Source of the DNA: Parabacteroides merdae ATCC 43184
Lineage (GTDB): Bacteria; Bacteroidota; Bacteroidia; Bacteroidales; Tannerellaceae
Reading direction: 5' to 3'
Assembly: GCF_025151215.1 (NCBI RefSeq)
Contig: NZ_CP102286.1
Span: 558,001-622,000 of the forward strand
DNA length: 64,000 bases
This document shows, one piece after another, positions 1 through 7,910 of the stretch (position 1 is its first letter; every line of letters begins with the position of its first letter). A model generated the notes under the pieces. The model worked only from the letters and a program-made list of their open reading frames with translations. It ran no database searches and had not been told where the DNA came from. The position numbers and the translations under genes are program-made.

Positions 1-1
1 G

Positions 2-529
2 ACAGGGGCGGAGTGGCTCTCAACAGCAGGCGGCAATATCATGACGGCGGTAGTGGGAAAGCTGTTGCCCTATACCGTTATCTTTAGCCTGATGAGCATA
101 TTGGCGAACTACGTCATGTTCGGCCTTATGCACATACCGTTCTCATGCGGTTTCTGGCCGCTCAACCTAACGGCGATCTTGTTTGTCGTCTCGACACAAG
201 CGTTGGCGGTCTTCATCTTTTCCGTTTTTCCCGTGCTTAGTATCATTATCAGTATCGTGTCGATGGTCGGTTCGCTCGGTGCAACGCTGTCAGGGGTGAC
301 TTTTCCCGTGCCCTCAATGTACGCTCCGGTGCATTATGCCTCCTACTTGTTCCCTGTTCGCCACTTCACTGAGATATATCAGAACTTGCTTTATGGGGAT
401 TACGGCTTTGCTTGGACTTGGATGAATTACGTTGCGCTGCTCTGCTTCCTTCTTCCTGCGCTGCTGATGTTGCCTCGTCTGAAGAAAGCGATTGTGAACG
501 AAGAGATGTGGAGGCATCTCGTCTCTTAA
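2..529 (+). CDS. ABC-2 type efflux permease, C-terminal part (cut by window edge)
   Basis: The reading frame is open from the left edge, so the ATG at 41 is internal and the gene begins outside the window. The visible part starts with residues TGAEWLSTAGGNIM and continues through about five hydrophobic segments to a short charged tail. It aligns by eye with the C-terminal half of the permease at 24561-25742, which has TAREWLQMGGNSL at the matching point. Such inner-membrane permeases work with a HlyD-type adaptor and a TolC-type channel to export small molecules. The next permease gene begins 9 bases downstream, so the two are one operon and probably form a heterodimer. The substrate is unknown. 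The family is clear; the missing N-terminus is only a window effect. Confidence 0.85.
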   Translation, partial: TGAEWLSTAGGNIMTAVVGKLLPYTVIFSLMSILANYVMFGLMHIPFSCGFWPLNLTAILFVVSTQALAVFIFSVFPVLSIIISIVSMVGSLGATLSGVTFPVPSMYAPVHYASYLFPVRHFTEIYQNLLYGDYGFAWTWMNYVALLCFLLPALLMLPRLKKAIVNEEMWRHLVS

Positions 530-538
530 AAAAGAAAT

Positions 539-1759
539 ATGAATATGAAGGTAATATCTGTTATACACGATGAGTTCAAGACGATTGCCGGCAGCTATGC
601 CATCCTGCTTGTACTGATGGGCGGCATCTTTGTTTACGGCTTGCTCTACAATTATATGTACGCTCCCGACTTGGTCCGTAAAGTTCCGGTTGCCGTTGTC
701 GATCATTCTCATAGTGAACTGAGCCGCCACTATGTCCGCCTGCTTGACGCTACCCCGCAGGTCAATGTCGTGACTACGGCTACCGGTTATCCGGAAGCCC
801 AGGATATGATGAAGTCGGGCAGGGTGGCTGGTATTCTCTATCTGCCGGATGACTTCGAAGATCGTGTTGCCCGTGGTGAAGAGTCTGTTTTCATCATGTA
901 CGAGACGACAAGTGCTTTCCTTTACTACCTTGCCATGCAGGAAGCTTCGGCCGCCTCCATGTTGGCGCTGAACGATGACTACCGGCCGGAGATGTTGGTA
1001 TTCCTGCCTAAGGAGGCTACCACGAAGCTAGCCTCTGCCCAGGCAGTCGAGGTGGTCGGAACTGCCCTCTACAACCCGACTGAGGGTTATGGAACTTACC
1101 TGATTCCTTCGGTTCTGGTCGTGATCATCTTCCAGACGTTGATGATGGTGATCGCTATGATTAGTGGCGACGAACGGCATAGCGGCTTGATTGTCCGTTT
1201 TGCCGGCAATCCTGTGAACCTCTCTTTGGAACGGATGGCGCAGGTTGTGATCGGCAAGACATTTGTCTATGGTATGTTGTATGCGGTTTTCGCTTTGTTC
1301 CTATTAGGGTTGATCCCCTTGATGTTCGGCCTCCCAGATATCGGCAACCCGCTATATGTCATTATGCTGATGATTCCTTTCTTGTTGGCGACTAGTTTTT
1401 TCGGGCTTACGGCGTCCCTGTTCTTTACGGACTCCGATGCGCCGCTTCTGATGATCGCCTTCTTTTCTGTCGGCCTCATCTTTCTTTCCGGTGTCTCATA
1501 CCCGATGGAACTGATGCCTTGGTATTGGAAATTGGTGCATTATCTCATCCCGGCAGCCCCGGCGACAATGGCCTATGTCAAGCTGAACTCGATGGGGGCT
1601 TCGATGAGCGAGATACAACCCGAATATATTATCTTGTGGGTACAGTGCATATTTTATTTTGTGACGGCATGTTTGGTTTATAGGTATAATATCCGGAAAG
1701 CGGTGGCAAAAGGTACTTCTCTGGTAATAACCGATGACTTTTCATCCCATAAGTCATAG
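539..1759 (+). CDS. ABC-2 type efflux permease
   Basis: The 406-residue protein has the standard layout of this permease class: an N-terminal membrane segment (about residues 20-40), a large extracytoplasmic domain (about 45-175, starting with the VPVAVVDHSHSELSR stretch), then five or six membrane segments. It is paralogous to the permease at 25754-26998, which has MVVVDQSDSYLSR at the same place. It follows the partial permease after 9 bases and is the last gene of its operon. No ATP-binding motif is present in this protein, and no ATPase gene lies in the visible part of the operon. The gene is followed by 120 bases of non-coding sequence and then the insertion sequence. Substrate unknown. 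Confidence 0.85.
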   Translation: MNMKVISVIHDEFKTIAGSYAILLVLMGGIFVYGLLYNYMYAPDLVRKVPVAVVDHSHSELSRHYVRLLDATPQVNVVTTATGYPEAQDMMKSGRVAGILYLPDDFEDRVARGEESVFIMYETTSAFLYYLAMQEASAASMLALNDDYRPEMLVFLPKEATTKLASAQAVEVVGTALYNPTEGYGTYLIPSVLVVIIFQTLMMVIAMISGDERHSGLIVRFAGNPVNLSLERMAQVVIGKTFVYGMLYAVFALFLLGLIPLMFGLPDIGNPLYVIMLMIPFLLATSFFGLTASLFFTDSDAPLLMIAFFSVGLIFLSGVSYPMELMPWYWKLVHYLIPAAPATMAYVKLNSMGASMSEIQPEYIILWVQCIFYFVTACLVYRYNIRKAVAKGTSLVITDDFSSHKS

Positions 1760-1881
1760 CTTTTGCAGGTGTAACTGATAGCTTTTGTTGTCACCTTTTG
1801 CTTGTACCTTTTGTTTCATAAAGGTTTAAGAGATGAAGATAAGCTCATGTCCTCCTTCACTCTTACGAATTACCTTCACCA

Positions 1882-1906
1882 TGTCTCGTCCTGATTTTGG
1901 TTGACT
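1882..1906. repeat. IS3 element left terminal inverted repeat
   Basis: Outer 13 bases TGTCTCGTCCTGA match the complement of the right end exactly; the inner nine bases match with one mismatch. This is the end distal to orfA. Confidence 0.85.
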
Positions 1907-2138
1907 GTGTATTAAAAAAATCCTGTTATAGGTTGTCTATAAATGTAAAAAAACAGACAATCCTTTCTTAATCCTAAAATAAGTTACCTTATCCTGTTTC
2001 ACTACAGGACAGGGGGCTTTTCACAGCCAAACTCATCGGCCGGGGAGCGCCCAAGCGGCAAGGGGCAGGGCCACCTGTCCCGACGAGCGTTTCCGGTCTC
2101 TGTTCTATTTTGTTGCAAATATATCAGTTTGATCCTGT

Positions 2139-3047
2139 TCATAAAAGAATAGCTTGTTTACGTTTATAAATAGTTTTCCATTTTCTTTTTAAAGGCCCCT
2201 TCTTCGCATGCGCCTCTTCAGGTGTCAACATTTCCACACTACTGTGAGGGCGCCGGGTGTTATAAATATCGATCACTTTCCTCACTATATCCCGAGCCTG
2301 GCCGAGCGTTGTTATCATTTCTTTATTCAACCATTCTTCTTTTAATATTCCATTGACACGTTCAGCTATTGCATTCTCTCTGGGATCTCCGTTTTCTGTC
2401 ATACTTATACGACATTTAATGCCTTGTAAAATTGAGATATAATCTTTGCTACAATATTGTACTCCTCTATCCGAATGATGGATCAGATCGCTTCCCGGGG
2501 GAAGTGTTTCCAAGGCCATATTCAACGCTTTTATCGGACCGGACATCTCCAGGGAATCCTCCAGGGCCCAACCGACAATCTTACGGGAGTATGCATCTGT
2601 GAGCAAACTCAAATAATAGAATCTCCCTTCGACATTGCGGACATAAGTGATATCAGCTACATATAACTGATTGGCTGATAGCGGATCATAATCTTTTATC
2701 AGATTTGGATACTTATGAAAACGGTTCCATGACAGAGTTGTTACCGGCCGATAAACCCTGGAATGTCTGATCAACAAACCATTGTCGCGTAGCAAGTCAA
2801 AAAACTTATCGCGCCCTATATCCAAATCAGGATGTATCTTGGTTTTTAGGATATGATACAACTTACGACCACCTAAAACCGGTTGGTCCTGACGCAGGCT
2901 GTTTACCATTTTAAGGATTATTTCCTCACACAACAATTCCGATTGTAACTGTTTTTCTCTCTTATAATAGGCTTGCTTGCTATACCCAAACAACGAACAA
3001 CAATCAGGGATACTTATTTCCGGCTGATTGTCATGAAGCCTTTTCAC
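2139..3047 (-). CDS. IS3-family transposase OrfB (DDE integrase domain)
   Basis: The 302-residue protein starts at a GTG whose bases overlap the TGA of orfA (GTGA, 3044-3047), so translation is probably by termination and restart at the overlap; I see no A-rich slippery run before the stop. Residues 1-60 form the helix-turn-helix-like HTH_21 segment (MKRLHDNQPEIS...GYSKQAYYKR). The integrase core has all three catalytic acids: Asp in YVADITYVR, Asp in HHSDRGVQY and Glu in NAIAERVNG. The C-terminal RRPHSSVEMLTPEEA is the usual end of the rve_3 region. The gene is intact, which suggests the element may still be active. Confidence 0.93.
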   Translation of the reverse strand: MKRLHDNQPEISIPDCCSLFGYSKQAYYKREKQLQSELLCEEIILKMVNSLRQDQPVLGGRKLYHILKTKIHPDLDIGRDKFFDLLRDNGLLIRHSRVYRPVTTLSWNRFHKYPNLIKDYDPLSANQLYVADITYVRNVEGRFYYLSLLTDAYSRKIVGWALEDSLEMSGPIKALNMALETLPPGSDLIHHSDRGVQYCSKDYISILQGIKCRISMTENGDPRENAIAERVNGILKEEWLNKEMITTLGQARDIVRKVIDIYNTRRPHSSVEMLTPEEAHAKKGPLKRKWKTIYKRKQAILL

Positions 3048-3472
3048 TGCTTGGTGCCAGAGTTTTTTCGGATATCGATGTTATAGTGTTCATTGGCTAG
3101 TTCTATTAGGATTTCCATCGCACGGCGATGAGCTTGCTCATGCTTCAGTTCCTTCTCTTTATCCTTTAACTCCAACTCTTTTTGTTTGAGGGCGCGTTCC
3201 AGTTCTTTGATCCGTTTGGAAAGATCCGATTCGTTTTCTGTCATTTTTATTGATCGCTTTTTGAGTTTCAGTGGTTTTATTGACACTGATGATTGTCTTT
3301 TTGCCTCAAATTTACGAATCCAATGCGATATTACCGTAGGGTCGCTTATGGAATATTTAAAGGCGATCTCTTTACGGCTTACTCCTAAGCGATATTCACC
3401 TATAGCTGCTAGGCGAATCTCCAAAGGATAAGGTTCACCCTTGCGACGAGTCAATGACTTCTCTTTTTTCAT
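3044..3472 (-). CDS. IS3-family transposase OrfA (helix-turn-helix, leucine zipper)
   Basis: The 142-residue protein carries an N-terminal helix-turn-helix (about residues 15-55, with YRLGVSRKEIAFKYSISDP) that recognises the terminal repeats, followed by a lysine- and glutamate-rich heptad coiled coil (about 75-120, ELERALKQKELELKDKEKE) used for multimer formation. Both are typical of OrfA of the IS3 family. It begins at ATG 3472, just inside the right inverted repeat, and overlaps orfB by four bases. In this family OrfA alone tends to repress transposition and the OrfAB fusion catalyses it; here the two frames are joined by overlap and not by an obvious frameshift site. Confidence 0.9.
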   Translation of the reverse strand: MKKEKSLTRRKGEPYPLEIRLAAIGEYRLGVSRKEIAFKYSISDPTVISHWIRKFEAKRQSSVSIKPLKLKKRSIKMTENESDLSKRIKELERALKQKELELKDKEKELKHEQAHRRAMEILIELANEHYNIDIRKNSGTKQ

Positions 3473-3490
3473 CTTTGTTGACTTTTATGA

Positions 3491-3515
3491 AGTCAACCTA
3501 TTTCAGGACGAGACA
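3491..3515. repeat. IS3 element right terminal inverted repeat
   Basis: Reads AGTCAACCTA...GGACGAGACA on the plus strand and is the inverse of 1882-1906 at 22 of 25 positions. OrfA starts 19 bases inside it, so the transposase promoter should lie in or across this repeat. Confidence 0.85.
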
Positions 3516-3702
3516 TTCCATAAGCCTTGTTAAACAAAGCATATGATTAGAAGGTGAATGGTAAACCATAAAGTTGTCGAAAACATTTATTCAAAAGTAG
3601 TCGTGAGTCGTTTTATTAGGTTTCCTGTCCCTTGGAAGATAGCCTAAAGGTGAAAAAATATAGCCTATGACCTATACGAGGACAGGCTATAGGGAGATGA
3701 TA

Positions 3703-3742
3703 AAAAGGGTATAGGCTTTTCGGAAATAGCCTATACCCTTTT
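3703..3742. terminator. Bidirectional terminator-like hairpin
   Basis: AAAAGGGTATAGGCT (3703-3717) is the exact inverse of 3728-3742, with a 10-base loop. The stem carries an A tract on one side and a T tract on the other, so it could stop transcripts in both directions, notably from the peptidase gene region. It is the last of several AGCCTAT motifs in 3641-3742. The rest of 3516-3870 shows no gene. Confidence 0.6.
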
Positions 3743-3870
3743 GAGAATGCTGCCGACAGTTTGTTTTATGAAAAACAAAATATAACACCCATAAAGCATA
3801 GTGTTATCTTTATGAGTTAGGGTAGTTAATGCATAGCGTTATGATCTGCCAAGTCTCTCTTGGTGTAAAG

Positions 3871-6030
3871 TTATTCTTCAATTTCCATCTCATCCAACAA
3901 ATATCCCGCTCCGGCATATTTGTCCATGATGAAGAGAACGTAGCGGATGTCGACAATGATACTGCGTTGGTAATCGGGGAGATATTGGATGTCGCCGCCG
4001 ACTCCTTCCCAATTGCGGTCGAAATTGATACCGATCAATTCACCGTCTGCATTCATCACAGGGCTACCGGAGTTCCCACCGGTCGAATGGGTGGTTGTGC
4101 TGAAGGCAACTGGCATTTTTCCGTCGGAAGTTTTGTAGCGTCCGAAATCTTTGGCAGCATACAGTTCTTTCAGGCGGGTTGGTACTACGAATTCCCAGTT
4201 GGTGGAATCTTCTTTTTCCATCACTCCGTCCAGTGTTGTCTGATGGCCATAGTAGTCGCAGTCGCGCGGGCTGTACCCTTTTACCTGTCCGTAGGTGAGG
4301 CGCAGGGTAAAGTTGGCGTCGGGAAAATTGGCACGATCGCCGTACATGGCCAGCAAACCTTTTACATAACTACGGTGAGCCATTGCATACCCATCTTCAA
4401 ATTCTTTTAACGCATTCTTCAGATTGGCTTCTTCTGCACGGACAGACTTGGCAAAAAGAATCATCGGGTCGTTTTCCAGTGCTTTGACAGACGGACGAGA
4501 GAGGAATTTATTGAAATTATCCTCACTGCCGAAGATGGATTTCTCGAACAGATAGTCGACGAATCGGTCTGTGTCTCCTTTGAACTTCTTGTCGATTAAT
4601 TCGAAATAGGTCGGTTGTGCTTTCGGATCGACTTGGCTGCGGTACTCTTTCAGCATCACTTTGGCGATTTTCTTATCTACGTCGGCCGAGTAATTGCTGT
4701 TGGCAAATCCATGATAAGCCCGTTCCAACAGCCGGAGTTGTTCCTGTTTGGCTTTTTTGTCTTTCCCTTTCAAGGCTTCTATGACCATATCCATTTGGGT
4801 TGGCACACTTGTAAATTCAATTCCTCGCAGGATCGCTTCATCCAACATCCAACTGCGGAAACGTAGGTCTTTACGGTCCGATACGATCTGTTCGATCGCC
4901 ATCAGGGCATCGGGGTAGCTCGGTTCGCACATTTTGTTGGACCAGGCAATCAGTTTGTCCTGTTCCTCCTTTTTCATTTGTTCGAAATTACGTTTTTTTA
5001 TGGCCCAGTTGCTACCGATCGCATTTTTGTAAGCATTCGTTGAGCCTGCATATTTGCTGGCATACTGAATCCGGACAGCTGGATCTTTCAACATCTCGTC
5101 CAACATGACTTTCTGGCGCAAGTCACGGATGTGGATACGGATCGTGTTGTCAATATCACGGCGTTCCGCCACTTCCCAGGAAGTATAATATTTATTGGTA
5201 CGGCCGGGAAATCCCATCATCATGGCATAGTCATTTTCCTGGACGCCTTTCAATGAGATCTTGAACCAGCGTTTCGGACGAAGCGGGACATTCTTGTCAG
5301 AGTAAGGAGCCGGATTGCCGTTCGCATCGGCATAGACACGGAAGACGGAGAAGTCGCCCGTATGGCGCGGCCACATCCAATTGTCGGTATCTGCGCCGAA
5401 CTTTCCGATCGATGAGGGAGGAGCTCCTACCAGGCGGATGTCGGAATAGATTTTCTTTGTGAACATGAAATACTGGTTGCCGCCATAGAACGCCTTTATC
5501 TCAACTTCTGTGCCTGGATTGTCCTGCAGGAACTTTTCTCCGACTTTTGCTTTTGCCAGTCCGTTCAGAAATTTCGGAGATAGGAAGTTCATGCTATTAG
5601 GATCGGTATCTTTTTCCAGTTCCTTTTTCACATAGTCAGTCACGTCTTCTATTTTATCGATGAAAGTGACGGTCATGCCGGGGTTCGGAAGTTCCTGATC
5701 GCGCGACATGGCCCAGAAGCCGTCTGTCAGGTAGTCATGTTCCAGCGTGCTGTGGCGCTGGATGCAACCGTAGCCGCAATGATGGTTGGTCAGGAGCAAT
5801 CCTTCCGGCGAAACGATCTCGCCCGTACAACCGCCTCCGAAAATGACGACGGCATCTTTCAAGGAAGCTGAGTCGGGGCTATAGATATCATAATCCTGCA
5901 ATTTAAGTCCCAAAGCTTGCATTTCTGGGAATCTTTGTCCTTTCAGTAGAGGCAGCAGCCACATACCTTCATCGGCTGCTACCGGTAGCGACAGGATGGC
6001 TGCCGCGAGGGAGATGATGAGTTTGTTCAT
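3871..6030 (-). CDS. S46 family dipeptidyl-peptidase, DPP11 type (Asp/Glu specific)
   Basis: The 719-residue precursor has a signal peptide (MNKLIISLAAAILSLPVAA) and acts in the periplasm, releasing dipeptides from peptide N-termini. The chymotrypsin-like halves carry the catalytic histidine in LLTNHHCGYGC (about residue 85) and the nucleophile serine in TGGNSGSPV. The residue 18 positions after the nucleophile is Arg, in INFDRNWEG. In Porphyromonas gingivalis this position is Arg673 in DPP11, which selects Asp or Glu at P1, and Gly in DPP7, which prefers hydrophobic residues. Length matches DPP11 (about 720). The specificity is thus inferred from one well-studied residue. It is transcribed separately from, but in the same direction as, the CYTH gene upstream. 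Confidence 0.92.
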   Translation of the reverse strand: MNKLIISLAAAILSLPVAADEGMWLLPLLKGQRFPEMQALGLKLQDYDIYSPDSASLKDAVVIFGGGCTGEIVSPEGLLLTNHHCGYGCIQRHSTLEHDYLTDGFWAMSRDQELPNPGMTVTFIDKIEDVTDYVKKELEKDTDPNSMNFLSPKFLNGLAKAKVGEKFLQDNPGTEVEIKAFYGGNQYFMFTKKIYSDIRLVGAPPSSIGKFGADTDNWMWPRHTGDFSVFRVYADANGNPAPYSDKNVPLRPKRWFKISLKGVQENDYAMMMGFPGRTNKYYTSWEVAERRDIDNTIRIHIRDLRQKVMLDEMLKDPAVRIQYASKYAGSTNAYKNAIGSNWAIKKRNFEQMKKEEQDKLIAWSNKMCEPSYPDALMAIEQIVSDRKDLRFRSWMLDEAILRGIEFTSVPTQMDMVIEALKGKDKKAKQEQLRLLERAYHGFANSNYSADVDKKIAKVMLKEYRSQVDPKAQPTYFELIDKKFKGDTDRFVDYLFEKSIFGSEDNFNKFLSRPSVKALENDPMILFAKSVRAEEANLKNALKEFEDGYAMAHRSYVKGLLAMYGDRANFPDANFTLRLTYGQVKGYSPRDCDYYGHQTTLDGVMEKEDSTNWEFVVPTRLKELYAAKDFGRYKTSDGKMPVAFSTTTHSTGGNSGSPVMNADGELIGINFDRNWEGVGGDIQYLPDYQRSIIVDIRYVLFIMDKYAGAGYLLDEMEIEE

Positions 6031-6055
6031 TGATTTATGATTTGTGATTTATAAA

Positions 6056-6106
6056 TTATGATTTCAGGTTTATGACTTTATCGTCTTCATAAATCTGAAA
6101 TCATAA
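6056..6106. repeat. Imperfect palindrome between CYTH gene and DPP11 gene
   Basis: TTATGATTTCAGGTTTATGA (6056-6075) is inverted at 6087-6106 with one mismatch in 20, around an 11-base loop. It lies in the 79 bases between the two minus-strand genes, just upstream of the peptidase start. It could act as a terminator-like or RNA-stabilising hairpin; there is no clear T tract. Confidence 0.5.
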
Positions 6107-6109
6107 ATC

Positions 6110-6583
6110 TTACCATTGTTTGTACGGATATTTTGTCAGCATCGAGTTGTAGTAACGACGATCTCCGCTGACCTCGTGTCCGACCCAGTCCGGCCGTTCA
6201 AAAGGTTCGTCTTCAGAAGCCAATTCGATTTCCGCTAAGATCAGTCCTTCGTTGTCGCCGTGGAAGACGTCGACTTCCCAGGTGTGCTTCCCGACAGGGA
6301 CCAGATTGCGTACTTTGTCGATAATACCGGGTTCGCAGAGTTTCAACAGTTCTTCCGCATCCGCGGGTGGTATCTTCTGCTCGAACTCGTAGCGGCTCAA
6401 CCCATTCTCGTCCGATGCACCTTTGATCGTGAGGAATCCTTCTTCCCCCCGGATGCGTATCCGTACCGTCCGTCCGGGTTGTGAGCAGATATATCCCTGC
6501 ATGATACGTTCGGATTTGGAAACCTGTTTGCTGAAATCCCCTTTTACCAGAAATTTCCTTTCAATTTCAATCGCCATGATCAT
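6110..6583 (-). CDS. CYTH domain protein (triphosphate tunnel family)
   Basis: The 157-residue protein starts with the family signature E-x-E-x-K in AIEIERKFLV and continues through alternating charged beta strands (VRIRIRGEEGFLTIKG, EVDVFHG, LILAEIELASEDE) that build the tunnel in CYTH enzymes. Members hydrolyse inorganic triphosphate or thiamine triphosphate, or make cAMP; small bacterial ones like this are most often triphosphatases, but the substrate cannot be read from sequence. The ATG at 6583 overlaps the stop of the upstream DUF2027/Smr gene as ATGA, implying coupled translation; a second ATG at 6577 directly precedes AIEIERK and is an equally good start. Confidence 0.88.
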   Translation of the reverse strand: MIMAIEIERKFLVKGDFSKQVSKSERIMQGYICSQPGRTVRIRIRGEEGFLTIKGASDENGLSRYEFEQKIPPADAEELLKLCEPGIIDKVRNLVPVGKHTWEVDVFHGDNEGLILAEIELASEDEPFERPDWVGHEVSGDRRYYNSMLTKYPYKQW

Positions 6584-7659
6584 TTGATTGTTACCATCGT
6601 CGCCCCGAAGCCGTATTCACGGAAAGAGGCATCCTGGTAATAATATTGTTTGTATTTTGTTTTCAGTTCTTTCTCGATTGCTTTGCGCAGTACCCCGTCA
6701 CCTTTACCGTGGATGAAGACGATTTTCTGTCCTTTGTTGGCGGCATATTTGGCGAGCACTTCATGGAATTTCTCCAACTGGTAATCCAGCATATCCGCAT
6801 TACTCAGCCCGTTGGTGTTGTCCAGCAGTTCGGTGATATGCAGGTCCACTTCCAGAATTGAGCTGTCGGTTACTTTCTTCTTGACGATCGTTTGGGGGAC
6901 ACGGCGGTCTTCGTGCACCTTCTGCTGCATGGCTTGCTGGAGTTCGGCAGCAGAGATCAGTAATTCTTTTTCGGGGATGTCCTGGCGTACGATTGGGTAT
7001 ACCATTGCATCTTCATCGAAAAAATCATTTTCCATGAAGCAGTGTTGTTTGTAAAATTTGACCGTATCGAGATGGAGTTCTACCGAAATGGCATTCTTCA
7101 ATGAATAAGGTTTGTCTTTTTTGAAAGCGATCAGTTGTACGCAAATACGTTCCAAGTCGTTCAACTCTTCTTTACCGAATTCTTCCAGGAAGATCTGTGT
7201 ATTCGGCTCCACAATGCCGTTATAGCGGCTGATCCAGCTATTGTTCTGGCGATTCATATAGTTGAAAAACAGATAGTAATTGCTGTCATTGATAAAATAG
7301 GTTTCATAGCCGTTTCCCTGTATCACTTTGGCAGGCTCTATCGGGAGGTAAGCCAAATAGATGTTCAGCCGTTCGCCTTCTATGGTTTCCGTTACCTTTT
7401 CTACTTCGGGTTGAGGTTCCGGTTTCTTAGGTTGCGGGACAGCAGCCTGTGTCACGGAAGGCAGTGGTGAGCGTCGGGAGCTGTGTACCTGCATCTCGCT
7501 GTCTCCTACGACTACACATTCGCGGATCAATACCGGTACTTCGAATCCGTCTTCATCTTCCACCAAAACTTGATCTTTCCCTTTGAAACTACGAACGACA
7601 CCTCCACCGGTGCTGTTCAGGAAACGCACTTTGTCTCCTACTTTTATGTTACTCATCAT
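6580..7659 (-). CDS. DUF2027 protein with C-terminal Smr domain
   Basis: The 359-residue protein begins with a small beta-barrel-like segment (VGDKVRFLNSTGGGVVRSF, residues 5-50), has a proline/glutamate-rich linker (about 65-90), a DUF2027 middle region (about 95-245) and a C-terminal Smr domain (about 270-359) with the motif FIHGKGDGVLRKAIEKEL. Smr domains are found in MutS2 and related nucleases and bind or nick nucleic acid, for example at stalled ribosomes or branched DNA. The role of this architecture in Bacteroidetes is not known to me. The first two codons are both ATG. A TAnnTTTG box at 7684-7691 (minus) gives a short leader. Confidence 0.85.
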   Translation of the reverse strand: MMSNIKVGDKVRFLNSTGGGVVRSFKGKDQVLVEDEDGFEVPVLIRECVVVGDSEMQVHSSRRSPLPSVTQAAVPQPKKPEPQPEVEKVTETIEGERLNIYLAYLPIEPAKVIQGNGYETYFINDSNYYLFFNYMNRQNNSWISRYNGIVEPNTQIFLEEFGKEELNDLERICVQLIAFKKDKPYSLKNAISVELHLDTVKFYKQHCFMENDFFDEDAMVYPIVRQDIPEKELLISAAELQQAMQQKVHEDRRVPQTIVKKKVTDSSILEVDLHITELLDNTNGLSNADMLDYQLEKFHEVLAKYAANKGQKIVFIHGKGDGVLRKAIEKELKTKYKQYYYQDASFREYGFGATMVTIK

Positions 7660-7683
7660 TCTATTTACTTTTGTTATTTGCTA

Positions 7684-7691
7684 CAAAAGTA
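7684..7691 (-). promoter_or_regulatory. Bacteroidetes -7 box (TACTTTTG) for the DUF2027/Smr gene
   Basis: TACTTTTG on the minus strand fits TAnnTTTG, with the start codon 25 bases downstream. Confidence 0.7.
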
Positions 7692-7757
7692 GTAAATCCT
7701 GAAGAGTAATACCTGTTCTTGTTGATATTTTCTGGTGAATGCACTTGCCGACTAAAA

Positions 7758-7774
7758 GTTTCATCTTATGAAAC
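7758..7774. repeat. Interrupted palindrome GTTTCAT-CTT-ATGAAAC
   Basis: A 7-base inverted repeat with a 3-base loop, followed by the related GGTTTGGAAC. The same motif recurs at 21840-21933 and 50180-50263. The rest of 7692-7910 shows no intact gene. Confidence 0.55.
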
Positions 7775-7830
7775 GGTTTGGAACTTCAAGAGCCGCTTAT
7801 AAAGCAGAAAGGGTTTTTGACTATTCGTAT

Positions 7831-7884
7831 TTATTTTTTGAGTTCTTTCGGGATATTGATCTCCATGCAATATGAAAACGGATA
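7831..7884 (-). pseudogene. Possible remnant of a GNAT acetyltransferase C-terminus
   Basis: On the minus strand the residues NYPFSYCMEINIPKELKK followed by a stop resemble the end of the adjacent acetyltransferase (FPFDVPHEYCMAIELRPKSL). No conserved frame continues upstream beyond about 7884. It may be a leftover of a duplicated or replaced acetyltransferase gene, but the match is short and could be chance. Confidence 0.3.
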
Positions 7885-7910
7885 GTTTTTTCCCTGTTTT
7901 CTGTTCTCGG

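Larger units (their letters stand above)
1882..3515 (-). mobile_element. IS3-family insertion sequence, apparently complete
   Basis: Two 25-base terminal inverted repeats bound the element: 1882-1906 begins TGTCTCGTCCTGA and the complement of 3491-3515 begins with the same 13 bases; 22 of 25 positions match. Both transposase genes lie inside and read leftward, orfA starting 19 bases inside the right-hand repeat, as is usual for the IS3 family. The element is 1634 bases long. An untranslated stretch of about 230 bases (1907-2138) separates the end of orfB from the left repeat, longer than usual for the family. I see no convincing target-site duplication: the flanking bases are ...TTCACCA and TTCCATA.... 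It sits between the efflux operon and the peptidase gene and interrupts no recognisable gene. Confidence 0.9.

Noticed and set aside
2457..2666. Plus-strand frame of 69 residues inside the IS element
   Set aside because: Antisense to the DDE domain of OrfB with no own features.
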